Under the pieces are notes generated by a model. That model was not told where the DNA came from and did no database searches. It was given only the letters and a program-made list of their open reading frames with translations. From positions 2,014,792-2,020,822 of the forward strand of contig CP070688.1 in the NCBI GenBank assembly GCA_020353135.1: a stretch of DNA of 6,031 nucleotides. The letters are read 5' to 3'. Below are positions 1 to 4,991 of the stretch, piece after piece. The DNA comes from Chloroflexota bacterium (GTDB lineage: Bacteria > Chloroflexota > Anaerolineae > Promineifilales > Promineifilaceae). Each line of letters begins with the position of its first letter. Position 1 is the stretch's first letter. A program made the translations under genes and the position numbers.

Positions 1-249
1 CGCTGGCCTCCACCGCGATGGCGACAGGAAAGACAAAGTCCGGGCCGGCGCCGGTGCCGTCATCGGAGACGATCGTGCGGTCGCCGGTGACCGGGTCCAC
101 CCGGAACACTCCCGGCCGGAGAACATCTACCACGACCAGATCACCAGAGGCCTCCACCGCAATGCCGAAAGGAACAGCCAAAACCGGGCCGGCGCCGTGG
201 CTGCCATCGCACACGATCGTGCGATCGCCGGTGACCGGGTCCACCCGGA
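1..249. repeat. Two 144-bp tandem repeats (second copy incomplete)
   Basis: Bases 5-105 align without gaps to 149-249, an offset of exactly 144 bp (48 codons). I counted about 85 of 101 identical positions by eye. Identity is highest in the last part (84-105 against 228-249), which encodes the VDPVTGDR turn on the minus strand. The match ends sharply at 250, where copy two would be expected to continue like base 106 onward. The repeat reflects the blade repeats of the propeller gene. Confidence 0.85.
2..249 (-). pseudogene. Fragment of a beta-propeller (NHL-like repeat) protein, broken at 249
   Basis: Read on the minus strand, this stretch is an open frame encoding two 48-residue repeats. 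Each contains RVDPVTGDRTIV, then a Gly/Ala-rich turn (GAGP), then GIAVEASGDLVVVD or a close variant. The alternation of short hydrophobic strands with DPVTGD and EASGD turns is typical of NHL-like beta-propeller blades, which usually occur as six or more tandem copies in secreted or surface-associated proteins. Only about one and three-quarter blades are present. The coding continues past base 1 and stops resembling a propeller at about 249, where sequence of an unrelated oxidoreductase begins on the other strand. No start codon, signal peptide or terminus is visible. Ligand and partner are unknown. The fragment could be a real pseudogene created by rearrangement or the product of an assembly join. 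The repeat family is well supported, the status of the gene is not. Confidence 0.6.
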
Positions 250-721
250 CCTGGATTACGCCCGCTGGGTGGCTGGCGAGGTGGAGAGCATCTTCGCCAA
301 GAAGATCAGCAGCAGCCGGCCCGAGGCGGACACGGACCACGGGCTGGCCATCCTGAAACACCGCAGCGGGGCCATCAGTCACGTGGAGGGATCGTGGGCT
401 TACCCGCCGCCGACTTTCTGGACCCGCTTCGAGATGGCCGGCGACAATGGCTGGCTGGACCATGATTCTGAAAGGACGGCAGCGATCGATTTGCGCCTAC
501 AACAGGCGGCCGACGAGGAGATCCCCGACGTGCCCCTGCCCAGCAATCCGCTGGACGAAGATCCTTACACAACGGAAATCAAGGCATTCTACGACAGCGT
601 CGTGAACGACGCGCCCATCGCCGTGAGCGGCGCGGACGGATTGGCGGCGCTGCAATTGGCCCTGGCCGCCATCGAGTCGGCCGACAGCGGCCGGCCGGTG
701 ACGCTGATGCCATTATGGTAG
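197..721 (+). CDS. 5'-truncated Gfo/Idh/MocA-family oxidoreductase (C-terminal part)
   Basis: Homology starts at about base 248 with DLDYARWVAGEV, which matches the family's conserved HDLDYARW helix near the active site. The rest is the C-terminal beta-sheet domain: a GAISHVEGSWAYP strand, FEMAGDNGWL, the DPYTTEIKAFYDSV helix, and the family-typical end (AALQLALAAIESADSGRPVTL). The N-terminal NAD(P)-binding Rossmann domain and the EKP catalytic motif, roughly the first half of a usual protein of about 340 residues, are absent. An ATG at 197 keeps the frame open, but residues 1-17 are antisense to the propeller repeat and the frame in fact stays open back to base 2, so this start is probably not genuine. 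As it stands the product should be inactive. The next gene is a complete member of the same family, which suggests a tandem pair. The substrate (a sugar or cyclitol) cannot be read from this half. Confidence 0.7.
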   Translation: MAAIAHDRAIAGDRVHPDLDYARWVAGEVESIFAKKISSSRPEADTDHGLAILKHRSGAISHVEGSWAYPPPTFWTRFEMAGDNGWLDHDSERTAAIDLRLQQAADEEIPDVPLPSNPLDEDPYTTEIKAFYDSVVNDAPIAVSGADGLAALQLALAAIESADSGRPVTLMPLW

Positions 722-789
722 GGGGAAAGGCAGCCGGGCAACGCGTCGTCTCGCGGGATCAGTTGAAATCCCGGCTGCCTTTCCCCTAC
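718..789. repeat. Long inverted repeat / hairpin between two oxidoreductase genes
   Basis: The left arm, 718-738, and the right arm, 770-789, are perfect reverse complements over 20 bp apart from one extra G in the left G-run (721-725 against four C at 783-786). The core is AAAGGCAGCCGGG pairing with CCCGGCTGCCTTT. The 31-nt loop contains a smaller 4-bp stem (CGCG at 742-745 with 752-755). The TAG stop of the upstream gene (719-721) lies in the left arm. Stem strength fits a transcription terminator or an mRNA-stabilising processing element, but no T-run follows on either strand, so a standard intrinsic terminator is not supported. Confidence 0.8.
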
Positions 790-792
790 ACT
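763..792 (+). promoter_or_regulatory. Possible promoter for the complete oxidoreductase gene
   Basis: TTGAAA (763-768, five of six matches to the sigma-70 -35 consensus) is followed after 18 bp by TACACT (787-792, four of six matches to the -10 consensus). It lies 16 bp ahead of the start codon at 809, which would leave a very short leader. The spacer is almost entirely the right arm of the hairpin at 718-789. This is a consensus match by eye only and could be chance. Confidence 0.25.
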
Positions 793-795
793 ATC

Positions 796-800
796 TGAGG
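796..800 (+). promoter_or_regulatory. Ribosome binding site for the oxidoreductase at 809
   Basis: TGAGG at 796-800 is followed by 8 nt and then the ATG at 809. This supports that start codon. The protein also begins with the family's usual first beta strand (MRIGIQSF), so no longer N-terminus is needed. Confidence 0.6.
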
Positions 801-808
801 AATACGCG

Positions 809-1813
809 ATGAGAATTGGCATTCAAAGTTTCGCCCACCATCACGCCGAATCCTACATACACCAGCTGCGGGCGATTCCCGGCGCCGAGCTAATCGGCCT
901 GGCCGACGACGACCTTGAACGCGGCCGCTCCTACGCCGAGGCCAATGGGACGCGCCTGTATCCATCGTACGAGGCGCTGCTGGCCGACGGGCCGGATGGC
1001 GTCCTGATCTGCTCGGAGAATAACGAGCACCGGGCGTTGACCGAGATGGCGGCCGCGGCCGGGATTCACGTCATGTGTGAGAAACCACTGGCAACCAACC
1101 TGGCCGACGCCCAGGCGATGATCGACGCCTGCCAGCAAGCCGGCGTCGTCTTGATGACCGCCTTCCCCCTGCGCTTCAGCGCGCCGATACTGGCCGTTAA
1201 GGAGCGACTTGATGCCGGCGATCTGGGTCAGGTCTACTGCTATAATACGACCAACCAGGGTCGCATGCCGATCAACGAACGGCGCTGGTTCGTGGAGGAG
1301 GAATTGGCCGGCGGCGGGGCGGTGATCGACCATACGGTGCACCTGGCCGACCTTTTGCGCTGGTTCACCCGAAGCGAAGTGGTGGAAGTGTACGCCCAGA
1401 CCAACCGTATCTTGCATGGCGATATCGTGCAGGTGGAAACGGGCGGCCAATTGATGCTGACCTTCGACGACGGCACATTCGCCACCATCGACGCCAGCTG
1501 GAGCAAGCCGCTCAACTACCCCACCTGGGGTGGCCTGACCATGGAGATCATCAGCCAGCGCGGCCTGACCCGGGTCGACGGTTTCAGCCAGAATTTGAAC
1601 GTATTCCAACAGGAGCCGGCCGCCAACCAGTGGCAGTATTGGGGTTCCAACGCCGATCGAGGCATGGTGGAGGAATTCCTGGCGGCCATCGCCGAGTCGC
1701 GACAGCCTGGCGTGACGGGCTGGGATGGTTACAAGTCGCTGGAGGTGGCCCTGGCCGCCTATCGTTCGGCCGAGAGCGGCCAGCCGGTGCAGTTGCCTTT
1801 GAGTGTTAATTAG
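809..1813 (+). CDS. Gfo/Idh/MocA-family NAD(P)-dependent oxidoreductase
   Basis: Complete 334-residue protein, the normal length for this family of cytoplasmic sugar and cyclitol dehydrogenases. Residues 1-120 form the Rossmann domain, with acidic residues ending strand two (LADDD, 31-35) and the catalytic-site motif EKP at 91-93 (Lys92). AGGGAVIDHTVHLADLLRW (residues 167-185) is the family's active-site helix, with His175 and His178 candidate catalytic or metal-binding residues. A C-terminal sheet domain follows, ending in the typical helix (LEVALAAYRSAESGQPVQL). The N-terminal nucleotide loop reads GIQSFAHHHA rather than GxGxxG, as seen in a 'SFAHxHA' subgroup of the family. The stop at 1811-1813 lies 28 bp before the preferred nagA start, so the two are probably co-transcribed, and a broken paralogue lies just upstream. 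A role in amino-sugar or related carbohydrate catabolism is inferred from context. Family assignment is firm, substrate unknown. Confidence 0.9.
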   Translation: MRIGIQSFAHHHAESYIHQLRAIPGAELIGLADDDLERGRSYAEANGTRLYPSYEALLADGPDGVLICSENNEHRALTEMAAAAGIHVMCEKPLATNLADAQAMIDACQQAGVVLMTAFPLRFSAPILAVKERLDAGDLGQVYCYNTTNQGRMPINERRWFVEEELAGGGAVIDHTVHLADLLRWFTRSEVVEVYAQTNRILHGDIVQVETGGQLMLTFDDGTFATIDASWSKPLNYPTWGGLTMEIISQRGLTRVDGFSQNLNVFQQEPAANQWQYWGSNADRGMVEEFLAAIAESRQPGVTGWDGYKSLEVALAAYRSAESGQPVQLPLSVN

Positions 1814-1841
1814 CGAAAAAGCCTGGCATTTTACCGAAACT

Positions 1842-3050
1842 ATGCTCGCGATCATCAACGCCACTATCATAACGCCGGCCCGGACCATTCAGCGCGGCAC
1901 GGCGCTGGTTCGTTTTGGCCAGATCGAGGCCGTCGACGAATCGGCCGAGGTGACGATACCTAGCGGCACGAGCGTCCTGGACGCCAGCGGGCTGCTATTG
2001 GCGCCGGGCTTCGTCGATCTGCAGCTTAACGGCGCTTTCGGCAACGACTTCACGCAAAATCCATATAGCCTCTGGCGCGTCGCCGGCCTGTTGCCTCAGT
2101 ACGGGATAACGGCCTTTTTGCCGACCATCATCACCTCGCCACTGACCACGGTGCGACTGGCCCAGGAAATCCTGTACAGCGGACCGCCCAAAGGCTTCAA
2201 CGGCTCCAGGCCAATAGGCTTGCACGTCGAAGGGCCATTCTTGAATCCGGCCAAGCGCGGCGCGCACAATCCGGCCTACCTGCGGCCGCCTTCAGTCGAA
2301 GAGGTGGCCAATTGGTCGCCAGAGAGCGGCGTGCGGCTGGTGACGTTGGCCCCAGAGCTATTGGGAGCGATGGACGTCATCGGCGCGCTCACGAAACGGG
2401 GCGTGGTGGTCAGCGCCGGCCATTCGATGGCCACCTACGACGAGGCGCGCACGAGCGTGATGGCCGGCATCAGCTACGCTACCCACCTGTTCAATGCCAT
2501 GCCAGAGCTGAACCACCGCAAACCGGGTTTGATCGGCGCCGTGCTGTCGGATGAGCGGGTGACCATCGGCTTGATAGCCGACGGCGTTCACGTCCACCCG
2601 TCGCTGGTCAAGTTAATCTGGCACATGACCGGCAGCGACCGGCTGAACCTGGTAACCGACGCCATGGCCGCGCTGGGCATGCCCCCGGGAGATTACACGC
2701 TGGGCGACTACAAGGTGAAGGTGTCCGGCGAGAAGGCGACCTTGAGCAATGGCACGTTGGCCGGCAGCATCTTGTCCATGGATCAGGCGCTGCGCAATCT
2801 GCTCAATCTCACCGGCTGTTCGCAGGCCGAAGCGCTGCGAACGATCACCACGACCCCGGCGACCCTGCTGGGCATCGGCAACCGCAAAGGGCAAGTCGCG
2901 CCCGGCTTTGACGCCGACCTGGTTTTGTTGACGCCCGACTTCCAGGTGGTGGCCACGGTGATAGACGGCCAGATCGCCTATCAAGACAATTCGGCCGGGC
3001 TCCAGTTACGGCGTTTGGGAACTGGCGAGCTGTCGATGCCGGAAGGGTAG
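1842..3050 (+). CDS. nagA: N-acetylglucosamine-6-phosphate deacetylase
   Basis: Cytoplasmic amidohydrolase that converts GlcNAc-6-phosphate to glucosamine-6-phosphate and acetate, feeding amino sugars from chitin or peptidoglycan into glycolysis. From the ATG at 1842 it has 402 residues, close to the usual length. Visible NagA motifs, in order: APGFVDLQLNG (54-64), HVEGPF with metal-ligand Glu130, AKRGAHNP (137-144), SAGHS with His194, THLFNAM with His215, IADGVHVHP with His250, VTDAM with catalytic Asp273, and TLAGSILSMD (305-314). A short C-terminal strand region (GFDADLVLLTP) completes the barrel's side domain. A GTG at 1803, inside the end of the previous gene, would add 13 residues. I prefer 1842 because homologues begin at this first strand (MLAIINATIIT). 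Neither start has a good Shine-Dalgarno site, so coupling to the upstream gene is plausible. The gene ends 17 bp from a convergent gene. Confidence 0.93.
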   Translation: MLAIINATIITPARTIQRGTALVRFGQIEAVDESAEVTIPSGTSVLDASGLLLAPGFVDLQLNGAFGNDFTQNPYSLWRVAGLLPQYGITAFLPTIITSPLTTVRLAQEILYSGPPKGFNGSRPIGLHVEGPFLNPAKRGAHNPAYLRPPSVEEVANWSPESGVRLVTLAPELLGAMDVIGALTKRGVVVSAGHSMATYDEARTSVMAGISYATHLFNAMPELNHRKPGLIGAVLSDERVTIGLIADGVHVHPSLVKLIWHMTGSDRLNLVTDAMAALGMPPGDYTLGDYKVKVSGEKATLSNGTLAGSILSMDQALRNLLNLTGCSQAEALRTITTTPATLLGIGNRKGQVAPGFDADLVLLTPDFQVVATVIDGQIAYQDNSAGLQLRRLGTGELSMPEG

Positions 3051-3067
3051 GTCAAGCTGCAACGGCA

Positions 3068-4810
3068 TCAACCGCCCCCAGGTGATCGATCGCCGGCCGA
3101 TCCTCTGCCGACGTCGTCAGCTTCGGATTCCTTTGCCGCCAACTCCCGGCGCAGGACTTTGCCGACCTGGCTCTTGGGCAATTCGTCGAGGAATTCGACG
3201 AAGGATGGCACCTTGTGTGGGGCCAGGTTCTCGCGGCAGAAGTCGCGGATCTCGTCCTCGGTGGCCTTTTGGCCTGGCTTTATAACCACAAAGGCTTTGA
3301 CGCGCTCGCCTTTGCCTTCGACCAAAACGCCGGCCACGGCCGCTTCGAGCACCCTGGGATGTTCGAACAAGACCTCTTCGACCTCGCGCGGGTAGATGTT
3401 ATAACCGCCGGCGCCCAGGATCATGTCCTTGACCCGATCGACTATACGGAAGTAGCCGTCCTCGTCCATGGAGGCGATATCGCCGGTGTAGAGCCATGGA
3501 CGGCCGCCATCAGGATCAGGGCGGAGCGCATTGGCCGTTTCGGTGGGCATGTTCCAGTAGCCTTTCATGACCTGCGGTCCACGGACGCACAACTCGCCGG
3601 CTTCGCCAACCGGGACAAGATTCTCGCCCGTTTCGACGTCGACGATCTTGACCTCGGTATCGGGCCATGGCAGGCCGATGGTGCCGATACGGCTTTCGCC
3701 GTAAGCGGGGTTGCCGTGGGTGACCGGCGAAGCCTCGCTGAGGCCATACCCTTCAACTAGCCGGGCGCCAGTCAATTCCTGGAAGCGTCGTTGGACCTCG
3801 AGAGGCAGAGGCGCGGCGCCGCTGTTACAGAAATCCAGGCTGCTCAGATCGTATTTGGCGGCGTCGGGGTGGTTATTGATGGCCACGTAGAGGGCCGGAA
3901 CGCCAGGATACATGTGCGGCCGGTGCTTGTGGATGGTCTTGAGGATGTCTTCGACGTCGCGCGGATCGGGCACCAGAATCATCGTGCCCGGACCCAGGGC
4001 GGCCGGATTCAGGCAGGTGCTCAAGCCGTAGCTGTGGAAGAGAGGCAGAGCGGTCAGGATGGTAACCGGCCGATCCAGGGCGTCGACCCAGACCCGCACC
4101 TGGTAGGCATTGACCAGGATGTTCTCATGGGTCAATTGTGCGCCTTTGGACAGGCCGGTGGTTCCGCCAGTGTACATCAGGATGGCCGTATCGTCGCCGT
4201 CGACGTCGGCCGGCGCCGCCCTCTCGGGCGCTCCCTTTAGCAAATCCTGGAACCAGGTCGTGTTGGCCTCGCCAGATATGTCGACCCGGTGACCACGCTT
4301 CTTTTCGGCCGTCAGCGTGAACAGCAGGCGCAGCATAGTTGGGAAGTAGGTTTTGATCTGGGCCACGACGACCTGCTCAAGCGCCGTCCGGTCGCGGATT
4401 TCCTTGATCAAGGGAAACATGGCGCTCAAGGTGACGATGACCTTCGCGCCGGAGTCGTTCAGTTGGTGGGACATTTCCCTGGCTGTGTAGACCGGGTTGC
4501 AGGGCACGACGACGGCCCCCAGGCGCAGCGTTGCGAAATAGGCGATGGCGAATTGGGGGCAGTTGGGCAGGTGAATGGCCACACGGCTGCCCTTCTCCAC
4601 GCCAATGCCCTGTAATGCGGCGGCGAATCGGTCGGCGGCGGCATTGATCTGCTGATAGGTCAGGGTGCGATCTTTGAAGATGATCATGGGCTGATCGGGA
4701 TGGCGGGCGGCGGTTCGGGCCAGGGCGGCCGGGATTGTGGTCTGCGGATAATCCAGATGTTCTGAAACGTGTGGCTCGTAGAAGCTGAGCCAGGGTTTGT
4801 CCTGGTACAT
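3068..4810 (-). CDS. fadD: Long-chain fatty acyl-CoA ligase (FadD-like AMP-binding enzyme)
   Basis: ANL-superfamily adenylate-forming enzyme of 580 residues, expected to activate a fatty acid with ATP to an acyl-AMP and then to acyl-CoA, at the membrane's cytoplasmic face or in the cytoplasm. Motifs in order: TYQQINAAADRFA (51-63), the phosphate loop YTGGTTGLSKGAQLTHEN (213-230), LPLFHSYGL (255-263), GYGLSEASPVTHGNP (354-368), YTGDIASMDEDGYF (441-454), then DRVKDMILGAGGYNIYPREVE (458-478), which is the hinge and C-terminal domain, and KSQVGKVLRREL with the conserved adenylation Lys551. All core motifs are intact, so the enzyme should be active. The last 20 residues are a hydrophilic Gly/Asp/Ser tail. 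A TTG at 4831 would add seven residues, but the ATG at 4810 has a GGAGGG site 5 nt upstream. Chain length is not readable, and related short- or aryl-CoA ligases remain possible. Confidence 0.88.
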   Translation of the reverse strand: MYQDKPWLSFYEPHVSEHLDYPQTTIPAALARTAARHPDQPMIIFKDRTLTYQQINAAADRFAAALQGIGVEKGSRVAIHLPNCPQFAIAYFATLRLGAVVVPCNPVYTAREMSHQLNDSGAKVIVTLSAMFPLIKEIRDRTALEQVVVAQIKTYFPTMLRLLFTLTAEKKRGHRVDISGEANTTWFQDLLKGAPERAAPADVDGDDTAILMYTGGTTGLSKGAQLTHENILVNAYQVRVWVDALDRPVTILTALPLFHSYGLSTCLNPAALGPGTMILVPDPRDVEDILKTIHKHRPHMYPGVPALYVAINNHPDAAKYDLSSLDFCNSGAAPLPLEVQRRFQELTGARLVEGYGLSEASPVTHGNPAYGESRIGTIGLPWPDTEVKIVDVETGENLVPVGEAGELCVRGPQVMKGYWNMPTETANALRPDPDGGRPWLYTGDIASMDEDGYFRIVDRVKDMILGAGGYNIYPREVEEVLFEHPRVLEAAVAGVLVEGKGERVKAFVVIKPGQKATEDEIRDFCRENLAPHKVPSFVEFLDELPKSQVGKVLRRELAAKESEADDVGRGSAGDRSPGGG

Positions 4811-4815
4811 AGTGG

Positions 4816-4821
4816 CCCTCC
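4816..4821 (-). promoter_or_regulatory. Strong ribosome binding site for the acyl-CoA ligase
   Basis: On the minus strand GGAGGG (4821-4816) precedes the ATG at 4810 with a 5-nt spacer. This decides the start against the in-frame TTG at 4831, which lies upstream of the site. Confidence 0.75.
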
Positions 4822-4834
4822 GGGCTGGCAATTA

Positions 4835-4869
4835 GCTGGTTGCCGGTGGCTGGTTGCTGGTGGCTCTGG
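4835..4869. repeat. Heptameric tandem repeat, G+C-rich tract
   Basis: The plus strand runs as 7-bp units: GCTGGTT, GCCGGTG, GCTGGTT, GCTGGTG, then a decayed GCTCTGG. The first four can equally be read as two 14-bp units differing at one position (4835-4848 and 4849-4862). It lies in the leader of the acyl-CoA ligase, upstream of its ribosome binding site. No coding function is seen. Confidence 0.7.
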
Positions 4870-4905
4870 CGCTGTCGCCGATGCGGCTCTGGATTGTTGT
4901 CAGAG

Positions 4906-4914
4906 ATCATAGCA
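4906..4914 (-). promoter_or_regulatory. Possible extended -10 promoter for the acyl-CoA ligase
   Basis: On the minus strand TGC followed by TATGAT (4914-4906) matches an extended -10 element, TGn plus five of six bases of TATAAT. No convincing -35 hexamer is present at the normal distance, which extended -10 promoters can tolerate. A transcript starting here would have a leader of about 90 nt that includes the G+C-rich heptamer tract and the ribosome binding site. Confidence 0.35.
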
Positions 4915-4956
4915 CAAAGTGATGGGTTGTGGGGGAAATTGGTGGAAAAAGGGGAC

Positions 4957-4991
4957 TAATTGTAAATAGTGAATAATGAATAATTAACTGT
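4957..4991. repeat. Heptameric degenerate repeat, A+T-rich tract
   Basis: The plus strand can be divided into 7-bp units TAATTGT, AAATAGT, GAATAAT, GAATAAT and TAACTGT. Two adjacent copies are identical and the rest vary around an A/T-rich consensus. The tract is strikingly A+T-rich against its surroundings and covers the stop codon of the SDR gene (4984-4986). A small palindrome, ATTAAC-T-GTTAAT (4983-4995), sits at its right edge. It resembles the short tandemly repeated heptamers found between genes in some bacteria. Confidence 0.6.

Noticed and set aside
18..356. Plus-strand open frame spanning the propeller repeats
   Set aside because: Its repeated SETIVRSPVTGSTR segments are the antisense image of the minus-strand VDPVTGDRTIVSD blades, and it crosses the chimeric join in the wrong frame.
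718..789. Hairpin considered as a classic Rho-independent terminator
   Set aside because: No run of T follows the stem on either strand, so it is listed as an inverted repeat instead.
890..1888. Long minus-strand open frame of 332 codons opposite the complete oxidoreductase
   Set aside because: It is antisense to a gene with clear family motifs, and its translation has no recognisable domain. It arises from G+C-rich codon bias.
3082..3105. Short inverted repeat around GATCG...CGATC near the convergent gene ends
   Set aside because: It lies within the ligase's coding end, is only about 5 bp, and such motifs are common in this sequence.
3215..3760. Plus-strand open frame of 181 codons opposite the acyl-CoA ligase
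   Set aside because: It is a shadow of the ligase gene, whose motifs continue unbroken on the minus strand.
4940..4957. Terminator for the SDR gene at the minus-strand CCCCTTTTT stretch
   Set aside because: Five T are present but no stable stem precedes them. The flanking sequence is A+T-rich heptamers.
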